This document shows, one piece after another, positions 43,991-57,375 of a stretch of 64,000 bases of DNA. This DNA comes from Ananas comosus (taxonomy: Eukaryota > Streptophyta > Magnoliopsida > Poales > Bromeliaceae): NCBI RefSeq assembly GCF_001540865.1, contig NC_033632.1, forward strand, positions 8,415,811-8,479,810, in the 5' to 3' direction. The position numbers were made by a program, and so were the translations under genes. The notes beneath the pieces are model-generated. The model was not told where the DNA came from. It saw only the letters and a list, made by a program, of their open reading frames with translations, and did not search any database. Each line of letters opens with the position of its first letter. Positions within the stretch are counted from its first letter, which is position 1.

Positions 43991-46340
43991 TGTCGTGTCA
44001 CGCCCCGGGACCGCCAATTTGGTCGGTTCGGGCACGCGAAGAGACGCCGAACGGACAGTACCTCCCCTGTCCGCCCAAGGCTCGAACATCAAGTATATTA
44101 CAAACAGATCATTAAAAAGAATTGCGAGATATACAAGGTTTGCACGAAGGCAAACAACAACCACGAGTGAAAGCATCGAAACTATCTAAGCATCCAATAT
44201 ACAAGTCATTTGATTTCATTTGAATCAAACACAAGTAGTCTATTACATTTACATCACGTTTTCCTTTAACCAAAATACATGATTTACACCATTCTTACAT
44301 TACCCAAAATATAATTTACATCTCTTGCTTTACATCATTTACAGTTCAACACCTACAGTTGAGTACACCAAAATGTTGGGTATGCCTATATCTCGAGGGC
44401 CGCTAGCTACGGCGCAACACCCTTGCCTTGATCCTCCGCCGCCCCGCTCGCGCACGGATCTGCAGGGTTAGTGGTAATGAGAACTAGAACGAAGTTCCCA
44501 GTGGGTTCGGCCGCCGACCACGCCGATTCGCCCACTAGGTCTACTTCAGGCATATGTATTTCAATAAAGAAGAATAACAAACCAACTAATGCACTTCTAA
44601 TACAATGCCTGCAAGAAAGCAATCCACAGATATATATTCACATTCAAATACATGATGATTATGCATGCATGTCCATTTCTTATTTCCTTTGGTATTTACC
44701 CAATCGACACATCCCGTCTAACCGGGGAGGCACAAGGCTCAACCGCCCGAGGGATCTTCGCCGGGCACTCTCACCCGTGGTGTCTATACTCTGGAGTACA
44801 CCGCTTGTGGAGGAGCGACCTCCCACAAGCCGGAACCAATACATGTGAGTATGATCCCATTCTCAATTTGAGGAGGTATAGCCAAACCTGTCTCATGCCT
44901 CAATATCTCAATGCTAATGATAGGTTTTACCATATCATATATACCACCAATATGAGCCACAACGGTCCTGATGCCATAATACACATAATGTCACTCGGGT
45001 TAAACCTTGTTTAACTATTCTCATTTCAATGCCAATTGAGTCACTATAGTCAATGTCACCATTATTTACTATGGTCATAGTCTTTTCTCACATTCACATG
45101 CATATAGGGTTATTCGTTTCCTTTATTCACATGGTTCTATATCACTCACAATAATCTTAAGCAGATAATTGATGCCACCAACAGATACCGTTCATTACCC
45201 TACATGCAAGAATGCTACCAACATGCTCAAAAGAAGTGACATAGATATAGAAAGAGACTCGGTATTTTCGGATAACACCCCCCACCTTTGTGTGATACTA
45301 GGATGCCGTGGTCCTGTTTTCACGATTTTTAGACACTTTCGCCGCAAGCTGCGGCAATCTGTACCAATTCGGCTTCTTTTTCCAATATCTTCTTGCACGC
45401 TCGTCGTTTCGTCGAACTGAGCGCACCGATGCGTTCGTTGACCTACCAATTAGGTTAAAATGAGATCAATCCCAAGCTTCGACCTCATTTTTACAAAATC
45501 CCAAATTTGGGTCCCTATACAATATCATCTTCTCCAATCAAGCCCCTAGCTTGATTACTCATGGAGGAAAACCACCATAAAAGCTCCTAGAGGCTTCAAC
45601 TAGAAGCAAAAACCCAAAACCTAACTTAAAATCACAAGAACTCACCTTTGGAGTCCAAAGCTTTCCTTCAAAGTCTTGCTCTAGCTTGCTCAACACCTTG
45701 GAGAGCTTCTTCTCCAAGCCTGCTCCTCCAAAAGTCCTCTTGGTCCAAGCCCTAGAGAGGGAGGGAGAGGGAGAGGAGAGGTTTTTAGAGAGAGAGAGAG
45801 GGAAGGTTTTAGGGTTAGAGTGTGAGGGAAATGAGAGCTAACCCTAACTCTCACCTCTATACATCCATCTAATGCGACATTTGCACTTAAACCCCTCTCA
45901 TTTCTATTTTTGCAAACAACCTTTACTGGGCAAATCCCGGGCTCGGGGACCGGTCTCTCGAGCAAGGGACCGGTTCCCGAGAGCTACCCCGCAGCCTTCG
46001 CAGAAGGGGACCGGTCTGCCCCCGATGCAACCGGTCTCTCGGGACCGGTCTCTCACCCAGGGACCGGTTCCCGAGAGCTCAATTTCCAGGACTAAGCCGA
46101 TTTTTCCCTCTGCTCGACTGATACGCTTTCGGGGACCGGTCTCTCCCCTCAGGGACCGGTCCCCGAGAGCCCAAAATCTGGGACTTAGCCAGATTTTTGC
46201 AATTTCACTCTCTCGGGCCCCTTTAACATTAATATAGGTTCCAATGCACTTTTAGGCTACAGTAACTCATTCCACTCCGCGTTCCGCATATTTCGACGGA
46301 ACTCGGCACGACCCACGGGGAATTGCTATGTTATATGTCG
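43991..46340 (-). mobile_element. Solo LTR B with 5-bp target-site duplication, nested in LTR C
   Basis: The LTR spans 43996-46335 (2340 bp): TGTCACGCCCCGGGACC at the left, CTATGTTATA at the right (on the minus strand it starts TATAACATAG, the first G having become A relative to LTR A's TGTAACATA). TGTCG flanks it on both sides (43991-43995, 46336-46340). It is the reverse complement of LTR A over nearly the full length. The ACCGGT cluster is at 45938-46168. Confidence 0.92.
45938..46168. repeat. ACCGGT palindrome cluster in LTR B
   Basis: About eight exact cores, in paired form such as CTCGGGGACCGGTCTCTCG ... AGGGACCGGTTCCCGAGAG. Each pair is itself an inverted repeat of about 40-45 bp. Confidence 0.92.
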
Positions 46341-46454
46341 AGTGAATACCCCTCGGAAAAGCTAAAGATGTCCAAAACACAAAAAGTGCTTTGGAATCGA
46401 GTCCGCGAGAGCAGCTAATGCAAAAATCTGGACTTAGCAGATTTTGCTCTCGGG

Positions 46455-46745
46455 GACCGGTCCCTGGAAGGGAGGACTGGTTCCCGTAGCTGATGGTTGC
46501 GGGGGAGGTCGATGCAACCGGTCCCCGGCTGAGGGAACCGGTCCCCGAGTGCGACACTAGCGAGAGAAGAGCAAAATTTGGCTAAGTCCCGAAAACATAG
46601 CTCTCGGGAACCGGTCTCTCAGGAAGGACCGGTTTCCCAAGGACCGGTCTCTCGGGCGGGGACCGGTTCCCATACGCGAAAGGTCCCCAGGCCGCTGGGA
46701 GGGCTCTCGGGGACCGGTCTCCCCGACGAGGGACCGGTCCCTCTG
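46455..46745. repeat. ACCGGT palindrome cluster in LTR C
   Basis: About nine exact cores plus one ACTGGT, again in contexts like CTCGGGGACCGGTCCC and GGGACCGGTTCCC. This is the densest cluster in the window and lies only about 290 bp from the one in LTR B because of the nesting. Confidence 0.92.
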
Positions 46746-48885
46746 GGTGAAAACTGCCCAGTGAGGGCTGTGTACAGGATGAAAAGTTGAGGGGCTAAAA
46801 TGGATTTTGTTACATTATATGGGCATATGGGCCCTCTCTTTCCCTCAGACTCTCATTTCTCTCCCTCTCTCACACTCTCTTGCTCCCTCCCCCTCTCTAG
46901 GAAGAAAAGTGAAGAAGAACAAGAAAAGAGAAGGAGGAGAAGAAGAAGAAGAAGAAGGAGGAGATCAAGCTCAAGGAGGCTTGGAGCATCTTTCTCTTCC
47001 TCTCCTCAACCTTGGAGTAGCTCAAGAGGTAAGTTCTTGAACCCTAGCTTATGGAACTTAGGGTTTTGGGTTTTGAGCTTTGGAAATAAGGTCAAATGGA
47101 CCTCTAGCACCCTTGTTGGTGGCTTAGAGCTAGAGGCTAGGGTTCATGGTGCAAATGGCAAGATGGAACCTTAGGGATCCAAAATGGAATTTTTGATAAA
47201 GTATGAGATTGATCTCATTTGAGGCCTTGTAAACCTAATTGTTAGGTAACGAAACGCGGAGGCGAAGTCGGAATTTCGATTCGTCGAGCGGGAGAAAAGC
47301 TATCGGCAAAATAGGGCCAATTGAGTATCGTTTTGGACCAAGGAGGCCGAGACCTCGTCGTAACGTTCGGCGAGAGGCATTTCTAGAACCTCTACAACAA
47401 GAAAAGGTGGGGGGTGTCATCCCGAAGCAACCGAGCTCTTTTCTATGTCTTAGAATAGCATAATCTCATCTCTTGCATGTTGCATTGTAGGATTGCATTG
47501 TAATGCCTTTTCCTTATGCTTCTAAATGTTAACCTAGTGTACATGGAATACTTGGTGAAAATGGATAGGTAAGGATTGGGTCGAAACGTGGATCCTATAG
47601 TGCTAAAGAAAAGAGATGGACACGATGGGTGTTTGGTGACATAGAAAATGACATCTAAGTTTTTAAAGAACATATTGAGTGGCATTAAAGTAGTGTAATT
47701 GACACTAGAGATTTGAGAATCTAGGGATAGGTGGATCCCTTAGAAAATGCGTTGTGGACAAAGAACTTAGTAAAGCTAAGTGCAATTGCATGATGGTCGG
47801 AATAAATGACTTTCGAGTAATGTTGGCCCTAGTTCGTAGGGTATCCTCACATGGAGAGGACATAGACGAGTTTTGATTGTGATGTTGGCCCTAAATGGTA
47901 GGGTATCCTCACGAGAAGAGGATAGATCAAGCTCACGGTCTGTTATTTGGGGTGGTATAGCTATCCGTATCCTCACATGGAGAGGATTGTCGTCGAGAAC
48001 TCCGGAGTGTCAGGCGATAGGGACCACATGGAGGTCCACAGACAGTCCCGGGTTTGGGGGCACATGGAGCTCCCCTACCCAATTTGGATGGAAAGGTGAG
48101 TTGAGGGCGAACCCAAGGGTCTCGCCATAGATTGGGTAAATAAAAAATAAGTATTGTCATTGAACATTATTATTCGAACATGGATCGAACTCGTTAACCT
48201 GGTAGTAAACCCTTACTATATGATGCATGCATTCATTACACGTGATTATGGGCATAGTAGCATAGATTTCCTATTATGTCATTTATAGCTTTGAGATATC
48301 CATCTATATATCTATCTTGTTGTTACTTGTGTCCACTTGGACCTAGTGGGGAGACCGGCAGAGTCGGCGGCCGAGCCCACTGGGAACTATGGAAGATAGT
48401 TCTCACCCCACTCTATTTCCAGTGGTAGGTACAGGGTTGCCGAGAGAGGACTGCGGCAAGGGCATCGCGCCCGATCAGTGAAACCGTGGTAGTATAGTAG
48501 CTTTCCTTTTGCATTAGCACACCTATGTATTGAGAGAGATTCATGTAGGTGAGGTTTGGAGAGCTATGTATGTTGATGAGCAAAATGTATTCATTTTGAG
48601 AAAAGATGTAAATGTAAAAGAAAGCAAACTATTGTAATAGTTAGTAAAGTACTCTCTTTATTTCACTTGTTTATCTAGTGGATTACTTGCTCTTGTTGTT
48701 GTTGGCACTGTTTGTGCCCTGTTGATTGCGTACTTATAGAATTTAAATTCCTGGGTAAATTCTTGTACTCAATCTGTTGTTAGGCCTTGGGCGGGCAGGG
48801 GAGGTGCTGCCCGTTCGGCGTCCGTTCGCCGCGCCCGAACCGCGCCAAATTGGTAGGGGTTTCGGGGCGGGGGCGTGACAAATAT

Positions 48886-49226
48886 AGTGACAAACAATGG
48901 TTGGATGTTTTAGTGTCATTCATTGTAAGCATCATGCGTGCATTTGAAAATTTTACTGTAATTAGGAACTAATTGTGGAAAACTTATTTTTCCTTAAAGT
49001 TACAACTTTTACTTGATGAAACCTATATTGATTTTAGAAATTTCCTTGAGTTAGCAGGTCGTGCCATCATAATTTATAAAAGATTAGATACAAACATATT
49101 TAAGAACAACGATACTAGATCAATACTGGTAGATAAAACATCTTGTGCCAAAGTGTGTTAGCAAGGGGATGCTGTGCGTGCTAAACAAGGTGGTGTATCT
49201 GTTGTATGTCTGGATGTGCCGTTTAT
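48886..49226. other. AT-rich sequence, no gene seen
   Basis: Probably the host sequence into which LTR C and hAT element J inserted. No PPT exon is recognisable here. Confidence 0.4.
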
Positions 49227-50357
49227 GTTGTGCTCAAGGTTTAAAGTGCTGTGGCACGGGGGCGTGCCGTTGTCTGCCTGACACGGTACGGCACCGGCAT
49301 GCTTCTGTGCTGACACGTGGTACGCTTGCGTGTCGATGGATATGCATGAGCTCCTACTGACACGCTTTGACACGAACTTATTTTAATTTTTTTTGTTTCA
49401 ATAAACTCTTATAATATTTTTTGAAAGATTTAATCAAATCATTATGAATATTTGTTATGTATAGCTTACTATACTCATCAATTAACATACTTGTAAGTTT
49501 TTTTGTATCTAAAGTACAATTATACCTGATGCATAATAGAAATTTTTACAGGTTATAATTTTTAAAATGCAAAGACATTTTTTTCTTTTTTCTTTTGACC
49601 ATATTAGTCTTTCTTTTATAAAATACAAAACAATAATTTTTAAAATTATTTTAAAAATTATTTGAAAAAATTATTTTTAAATTAATTTTTTCAAAAAATT
49701 AGTAGATCTATCAAAAAAATTAAGCGATAAATTATATGACAAATAAATTAAATAAATTTAAGTATCAATTGATTTAATTTAACTTTTAATTTTATCAGTA
49801 TTTTCAATCTTCTAACGCAAAAATAAAATTTTATGTTTGATGTATCTCAAAATTTGTTTATAGAGTTCGATTTTGTTCCCGTAATTCGACAAAAGTTTCA
49901 CGGTGCGACAAATTTTGATAAAATAATTTGTGAAGAAAAAATGGATGTCTGTGGTGAAAGCGCAGGGCTCGGGCCGATAGCCCCCCTCGGTATGGATTGG
50001 ATATGTAAATTAAAAATTTATCCTATATTGATAAACAAAAAAAATTAAATTATATATATATTTTTGACTTGCCTAACAAATAGATCTTCAATTTGTATTG
50101 TCTTTGGGGGAAGTGTGGGGTACCCAGAATGCTTCGGGTATCCCAAAAAACAAAACAAAAAGAAAAAACAAAGCAAAAAAGAGGTGAATAGTGCCAGCAT
50201 GGCACTATACAGCGGCACGCGTCGCCGTGCCGCTCTGTCTCATCCGGCACGGCCCTGCGTGCCGCGGCACGGAGGGGGGGTCCGAGACGCCCCCTGTATC
50301 ATGCCCCCTTCTTGGGGGCACGGTACACGGGGCGACACTTCAATCCTTGGTTGTGCT
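49227..50357. mobile_element. Non-autonomous hAT element J with perfect 8-bp duplication
   Basis: The element is 49235-50349 (1115 bp). Ends: CAAGGTTTAAAGTGCTGTGG at the left and CGACACTTCAATCCTTG at the right. GTTGTGCT flanks it exactly on both sides (49227-49234, 50350-50357), the length expected for hAT. The subterminal parts are full of GTGCCG/CGGCAC words while the centre is AT-rich. There is no transposase. Two relatives are J2 (58830 onward) and J3 (57692-57976). Confidence 0.9.
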
Positions 50358-51419
50358 ATACTATGCTAATCATTGGTTTCTAGTGGTTGACATGTTATGT
50401 ACTACGAGACTGAAAACCTTGTTTGATATCTAGAGAAATCTTTCCCTCGTCCAGTCGTCTAATTATTTTTAGGTTTTGTAGCGCAAGTTTGTTGGAGGAT
50501 TGGAGAAGCCTTATATACAAGTATTCTAGAATTTGGATTGGCTTTATGTTAAGGGTAGGATTATTTGACATGACATGAAAACACAGCTTGAACCTAGCAC
50601 GAGATAAGGGGGTTTCAGTTTACCTTAGATGAGTTCGTGTCATAATCACATCAGCAAGATTATAACATGTACAAATTGTCTTGTGTCATGGTTTGACATG
50701 CTAACCCGAAAATGAACATAATTTATTGGTTGGATCATGGTTCATGTCTAAGACACAAACTTCGATAGTATGGTTTGATGTGATTTTACACAACTAATTA
50801 TGTGCAATCATATGAGTCTTTCTCGTTACCATTGATTGAAGAGTAATGGTTTATGGATCTCCATTTTTGTTTAAATTTATACCGTTTTGGTAATTGTATT
50901 GTGTCGTGTTACCATATTATTCAGAATGGTCAAATTCATGTTGCATCACGTCCTACTTTCAATTTAACACGACCCATTAATTAAATAGGTTAGATGTGTT
51001 GTTACATGTTCTTTAGCAAATGTATTTTTTTTGCTTTTCGTTTATTTGGATACGATCGGTAATTTTGTTGTCTTTTGGTTCTTCGGACATGATTAATAAT
51101 CTTAATGTGTTCATGTTGACCATATTCCTTTAAAAACCCTGAATTTGATGTGGCTATAGCAGCATGAATTGCCATCCCTAGTTTATGTTGTCTTAACAGT
51201 CTTGCACCTTGACCGTATTTTTTCGAAATTAAAATGTAGGGTGATTTCCTATGCATATCTAGCACTGTAATCTGCAAGTGACCACCTGATAACAACCACT
51301 AACAATCCGAACAATGAATAGGCTTAGAATCTTTGTGCAAATTGATTTTCAGCTAGTCTTGACTATGGGATGGAACAAGGAATTTAATCACATTGGGCTT
51401 TGAATTTAGTTGGCGTAGC
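50358..51419. other. No recognisable gene
   Basis: AT-rich sequence with repeated CATGACATG, GTGTCATG and AACACGACCCATTAATTAAA words, which recall old hAT-like repeats. No boundaries can be set and no PPT exon is seen. Confidence 0.35.
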
Positions 51420-51700
51420 TGCTAGTATTTATTTGATGTAGGTGATTTAAAGCTTTTTTATGGCCCATGGGCTTCCTGGGCAACCCAACATCCAATGGGC
51501 TACGCCTAGGAACTCGTGCTTATATTACTACATGTGAGTTTAGTCTACATTGGAAACTCAAGGCATGCTTATATACTCCATCCTCAAGCTAGTTGCTTGG
51601 GTGATAATGAGAGTGGTGCTATCCACTAAACACAAGCAGGGGGTGGGATGTAACCTTGCAGACACCCTTGTGAGGACCTACTATTTGTGTGGAGTTGTGA
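51420..51700 (+). repeat. Partial copy of a Copia-type LTR
   Basis: TGCTAGTATTTATTTGATG onward matches 52006-52250: shared blocks are GGGCTTCCTGGG, ACATTGGAAACTCAAG, TATATACTCCATC and CTCAAGCTAGTTGCTTGGG. The two copies are offset by about 586 bp and the first diverges after about 51650, so it is a truncated second copy. Confidence 0.65.
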
Positions 51701-52005
51701 GACCATGACTATGAGAAGAGGGCGGTTCCCTAAAGCACACATGAAGCGATATCAGCGTATGGCGATAAAAGCGCTCACCCATGTACCATGTTCATGCAAT
51801 TTATGGAAATCCGATTCACCGCCTTGGTTCATGGCGTAGTCCACCATTGTGCCTCCGAATGTACATAGAGCATTAAATGAAGGTTCAAACCCGTAATGTA
51901 CCTTCATCAAATACGTGATATAAGGGATCAAGCATCCTTTTGAGTTATTTTGTATTTCAGTTTTATTTACTTTCTTTATATGAAGTTTTAAATCATGTGG
52001 AAAAA

Positions 52006-53100
52006 TGTTAGTATTTATTTGATTTAAGTGATTTAAAACTTCTTTATTGCCCCTGAGCTTCCTGGGTAGACCAACATCCAGTGGGCTATGCTTGGGAGCC
52101 CCTGCTTATATTACTGCATGTGAATTTAATCTCACATTGGAAACTCAAGACATATAGTAGTGCCTTATATACTCCATCATCCTCAAGCTAGTTGCTTGGG
52201 AGATAGGAAGAGTGGTGCTATCCGGTAAACACATGCACGTGCGCACGGCACGAGCGCAAGCCAAAGCCAGCCGGGCGAATAGGCGGCGGGGCACGCAGTC
52301 TTGGCTACCCGGTTCGATTTACTTTATCTTTTATTTTTTTAGGGTTTTTTTTATATTTTCTCCTAACCTTAATTACTTTAGCTCGGAAAGGTCCTACGGG
52401 CTACTCAAGGGCTGCTCCTCGACAAGGTCTAACGGCTAAAACCTGAGTAAAAGAGCCGTTGAACCCTACCTCCCATTGGCTGCTCGAGGTGGCAAGCCTC
52501 ACTGGCTCCTATCTGTTTATAGGAGAGGGTGCAAAGGAGGTTAAAGGTTAACCTAATTGCATATACTTCTTTCTCCTTTTGTTCTTTTATTGCTAGTACT
52601 CTGAGCTTTACCTATCTTCTTCCTTACTTGCTGGATCTTTGAAAGTCTATTTGGTTCAAACTGCATTACCCCGGAGACGTGCCGACGGGGTGGATCGTGG
52701 TCGTCGTATAGCTAGAGGTGTTGCCGGAGCCTCACATGTGGAGGGGCAATCTCGCGTCTAGGATAGTGTATAGTATGTCTCGACTCATCTAATATTTTCT
52801 TCTTTATAATATTTGGTTATTAATTCTTGCGTGCGTTTCAAAATATTTGTTTAAACTTTGCAATTTAAAAATTATTTTATAAAAGGGACTTATTTATGCT
52901 AAAAGAATAGACAGATTTTTATAACATTCTAGAAGCGAGAATATCTCTTCTTTCTATTTCTTTTAAGTACAACAAATAGAACATCAATATTGCCATAGTT
53001 TTATACACATTTTGTTGTTGTTATTGCACTGCAAATTCATAAATTACCAATATTTTTCTAAACTGTAGTTAAGTCTTGTGACATTATAGTAAAAATTATT
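52006..53100 (+). repeat. Probable 5' LTR and leader of the Copia element
   Basis: Starts TGTTAGTATTTATTTG, contains TCACATTGGAAACTCAAG (a common Copia LTR phrase) and a TATTGCTAGTACTCTGAGC segment near 52590, and is followed by the Copia gag remnant. The LTR end and primer-binding site could not be fixed. Confidence 0.55.
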
Positions 53101-53117
53101 TGTAAACAGATTCATCT

Positions 53118-54010
53118 TGATGGATGATTCGTATTTGGCGAAGCCTGATATTCATAATTTTAAGAGGTGGTAGAACCAAATGAGGATCTGGCTCACCACT
53201 CTTAGGCTTGTTTTTTCTATCTCGGATCCAGTCGAGAATAGCAATGGATTTGCACCTGAAAATGCTATCTAGACTGTGGTGAACAGACCTTATAGTCGGA
53301 GCCAAACCCAGGCTGGACCATTCCTATTGAAACTGCAATTGCAATTGCACCTTTTTGACCCTAATATGATCAACTATTTGCTTGAACCGGATTCTTAGCA
53401 CCCTCTCTAACAAACTGTATGACATATACTGTAGTGCTAAAACTACTAGGGAACTTTGGACATCTTTAGAAAAGTGTGGTCTGGTAGATCCTACCCAGAA
53501 GAGATCAAGCTTGAGATTTGATTAACTTCAAGTTGGTAGATAGTAAATCTATGTTTGACCAACTTCAGGATTTTGAGTATATAGTTGAGTAATTTCGATG
53601 TAGTGGTGTAGATCTTGATGAGAGCTTTTTACTTGCTACCCTTATAGATAAAACTAACCAAGCTAGAGATAGAAAGCCTAGTGAGTCATCAACCCAAGTC
53701 AACCTTATAGAGAGCACTAAAACTAAGGGTAGAAACTTTCAACCTAATAGGAACTTTAAGAAGAAGTTTTTCCACCATAGGAAGTTTAGCCCGAACTTTA
53801 AGAAACCTAAACCTAGGGGGAGTGGAGGCAACTTTGGTTTCTTTGTGTGCGGGAAGACCAACCACATTGCGAAGGACTGCTACTACCGCAAGACTCGGCC
53901 TTCCGCACCAAAGAAGAATAAGGGAGCTTTGCCTGAGTGCGAGCTGAACATGTTGACTGCTGAGCTAGGCCCTTCTGACTCCACTATCAAGACTCACGTA
54001 GAGGATCGGT
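53118..54010 (+). pseudogene. Ty1/Copia gag remnant with damaged zinc knuckle
   Basis: Readable in pieces: FKRW followed by a stop, then NQMRIWLTTLRLVFSISDP, typical of Copia gag near its N-terminus. Near 53835-53885 the CCHC knuckle reads GFFVCGKTNHIAKDCYY: the first Cys of CX2CX4HX4C is Phe, so the finger is broken. Many stops and frame changes. A functional version would package retrotransposon RNA. Confidence 0.75.
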
Positions 54011-54239
54011 GAACATAAGGAATGCAACCTCTTCTCTCGTGCTTGGGACTAGTCGTGTGGATTTGAAGCTGACCTTTCGAAAGACCCTAACCTTGCACAG
54101 CGTCCACCACGTTCCTGATATTAGGACGAATTTGATTAGTAGTTCTTTTTTAGTTTAGCAGGGTTTTAAGTTAGTTTTTGAATGTAATACGGTAGTGCTT
54201 ATTAAGGGTGTGAATTTTGTAGGGAAGGGATTCTTGAGT

Positions 54240-55353
54240 GATGGTTTGTTTAAACTATCCGTAACTTCTCTTTCTATTAATATGAAAATATCCTTATTTT
54301 GAATGTTGTTTTTTGTAATATTTGGCATGGAAGATGGGACGTGAATTATAATATTAGTAAAAGATTGGTGCATATTGATTTGATCCCTAAATATGATTTT
54401 CTTGATCATAAGTGCGAAATTTGTGTGCAAGCTAAGGAGCGTAGGAAACCTTTTAGATTAGTGGACAAAGGTTGTGATCTTTTAGAACTTGTATACAGTG
54501 ATGTTTGTGATGGAAGTAGACCTAGTAGAGGTGGAAATAAGTATTTTGTGATTTTCATAGATGATCATTCTAAGTATTATTATGTTTTCTTGATTAAATC
54601 AAAAGATGAGGTTTTGAGTAGATTCAAGATTTATAAGGCTGAGGTAGAGAATCAGTTAGATAAGAAAATCAAAATTCTTAGATCTGATTAAGATGGCGAA
54701 TACACTTCGAATGAAATGACTGCATTCTGTCAAGAATATGGAATTGTGTATTGAGTGACTGCTTCTTATACACCTCAATCGAAAGTAGTAGTTGAACGTG
54801 AGAATAGGAGTTTGATGGATATAGTGAACTTTGTAACTTTAATTTCAGCATGTGTGATTCTAAACAGGATTGCCCACAAGAATTCTGTTGTCTCTTTCTG
54901 TGAGCTTTGGAAAGGTAAGAAGCCTAACCTTAGTTATTTTAAAGTGTGGGGGTGCCTTGATAAAGTTAAGATGCTTGAGAACAAGAAGAGGAAGATTGGA
55001 CTTAAGACAGTAGATACAGTTTTTATAGATTATGCATTAGATAATAGATAGCAATGCCAACAGATTTTTAGTAGTGAACTCGGAGATAGTGAGATTTCTA
55101 ACAACACTATTATTGAGGCTGGAGATGCAATGTATTCTTTTAGGACTAGAGTAGATAGAACTACTCTAGCTGAGCCAATAGGTAGCTCTAGTAGATCTAG
55201 AATTAGCGAACCTATAGGAGAGGTTGAACCTAGGAGAATAAGCGTCCTGGAGTAGAGAAAAACTTTTGGAGATGACTTTTGTATCCTACTTGTAGAAGAC
55301 ACTCCGTCAACCTTTGACCAATCTATAGAGTCTGTAGATATAGATTGGTAGCA
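54240..55353 (+). pseudogene. Ty1/Copia integrase remnant
   Basis: The pre-integrase zinc finger is partly kept (DHKCEICVQAKERRKPF). The integrase core follows with ELVYSDVCDG, FVIFIDDHSKYYYVFLIKSK, then ILRSD, a stop, and DGEY, and later TPQSKVVVERENRSLMD with the catalytic Glu. The D-D-E residues are visible, but stops between them (near 54690 and 54753) and an internal deletion destroy the frame. It ends near the beginning of the RT region, where element R is inserted. Confidence 0.8.
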
Positions 55354-57129
55354 CAAGGTGTAGAAAACTGTACCTACCAAGTAGACAAGGTTACAGTATG
55401 AGTTGCTGGTTAGCATGTATTTGCGGAGCTCGAGTGAAGTGGAATCGTTGTCGTGTGGGTACGATCGACGATAACCACGACCTTCCCACTAGGTCTGCTG
55501 GAGGCCAGAATAGTAAAAAGGAGTATGCTATAATGAAGAACTGAAAAACAGTAAATGAATAACTGACAATGATCTGAATAGATAACTGTAACTACTGATC
55601 ACTTCACTATAAGTGAAGAAATGAATAACTGAATACATAACTAAATATAAACAATGCTATACATGTAAGAGAGATAAACAAATACTATCGATGTATATAC
55701 CTGCTAAACTATCATGTTCCTGCACATGTAATGAAAAGAAAGTAAAGAAGCCGATTAGTACATGCATCAATGCTACTACAATAAATAAATGCTGCAATAG
55801 TACCCAATCGCAACGACCAACTCGTATGCCCGGTCAAGCCTGCACCCGCCTAGTGCCGGAATCGCACTCCTGCAGGTGCACTGTTGACACCTAGGCTCTG
55901 GCCCTAGCTTGAACACCACTCCCGCAGGTGGGTCGTCTTTCCAAGGGCACAAATCTTTGATATAACTGGCCAGCATCTAGAGCAACACTCGAAGGTAAGG
56001 GACCCCTACCGAGTCTAATAGCACGTATCTCTATCAAAGTCAGTGTGGCTCTGCAGGCTAAGGTCTACGTAATGGTCAAGAGATCACAAGCAACCAATCT
56101 AATACCCTCAGCACACTCAAAGAATGTCAAATAGGGCATATATCACAGTAGCACGATCATATCCCTCTCACTATCTAAAAATCTGTCCATTATCGCCATG
56201 TTAATCGAGGGTATCTACCAAATAGGTCATAACATGTTTATGCTCTTTCTCTCTATGTCCAAACATCTGCACACTACCGCCGCGCTACCCACGACCTCTA
56301 TCATGTAATATATAGCATGTACAATACAAATGGGTAATAGATGGCTTACCCAATATACAGACAATACCAACTGGCCTCCCACGACCTACTAGAATGAATG
56401 TCTAACATGAAGTGGTGCTGATAATCCCTATGTCACAGCTATCCGACTTATGATTCACACAATTTGCTCTCAAGTCGTGGCAATACGCGACTAAACGAAA
56501 ATCCATCCTCACTATGCAATTATGACCCAAGAGATGAAAATACATATAAATAGTGCACAAAGCATCAATCACACATATTCGTGCTAGAAATCCATTCTTC
56601 CACTCAGTTTTAGCCCTTTGTCAATATAGACGACCATAGATATATGCATATGCGAATAAATAGACATAGAAGGAAATTCGTCATTTTCGGTGACTCGGAA
56701 CTCACCTCGGTTCGCTAATCCGGTCGCTGCAAGAAATCCGCCTCTCGCGCCCTTTCCCCGGCTCTCGTCACGCAAGGATCCACTCAAAAATTCCCAACAT
56801 CTGTGAGGGCACTAGCAAGGAAAGAAATGCTCATTCCAGCAATTCGGCAATGTGATCAACAGAGATGTAGGTGGAATGAAACTAGATTACCTCGATGATT
56901 CGAGTGACATAATTCCAATCCACGGGGAGGCAAGAGGTTCGAAGAACTTCTCAAATCGCTTCACAGAGAGTCCAACTTCCAAGAAATCCTAAATTCGATC
57001 TGAATTCAACTGATCTTCAGTCTCCTTCAATCCACGCCAATTACATCCCACGGCAGCACTAGCAAAGTGTAATCCAACTTCCCTACTCTCCAAGAGCTTC
57101 GATTTGGTCGCCGAACGGGCGAATTATGC

Positions 57130-57136
57130 CTGCTCA

Positions 57137-57182
<46 letters not shown>

Positions 57183-57375
57183 TTTCCCCGTCCCTGCGAC
57201 TGCAGCTAGCAGCTTTTGCTGCAACTGCAGATTGTAGTAGCTGCAGCTCTGCTGCTGCAGCAGCTGCTGTGCTGCTCGCAGCAGCTACAGCTGCAGCCTG
57301 CATGCTTGCAGCTCTGCTGCTGCAACTGCAGCTTGCGGCAGCTGCAGCAACTAATGCTGCTGCTGCCAGCACAAG
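57130..57375. repeat. CT microsatellite and CTGCAG palindrome cluster in R
   Basis: A (CT)n tract is followed by about ten CTGCAG or CAGCTG palindromes in words such as GCTGCAACTGCAG and GCAGCAGCTGC. A GGGAGA run follows at 57377-57402. Some frames are open and would encode poly-Ala/Leu/Gln, which I regard as a by-product. Confidence 0.85.

Larger units (their letters stand above)
43929..48885 (+). mobile_element. Solo LTR C, split by solo LTR B
   Basis: Starts TGTAAGGAAGTGAATTC at 43934 (same start as LTR D) and ends GGCGGGGGCGTGACA at 48880. Flanks are AAAAT (43929-43933) and AATAT (48881-48885), matching at 4 of 5 bases. Without LTR B it is about 2.6 kb. It contains an ACCGGT cluster at 46455-46745, a CT-rich tract at 46855-46905, a purine-rich GAAGAAG tract near 46910-46965, and the GGCGGCCGAGCCCACTGGGAAC block near 48368. 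No internal genes. Confidence 0.88.
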
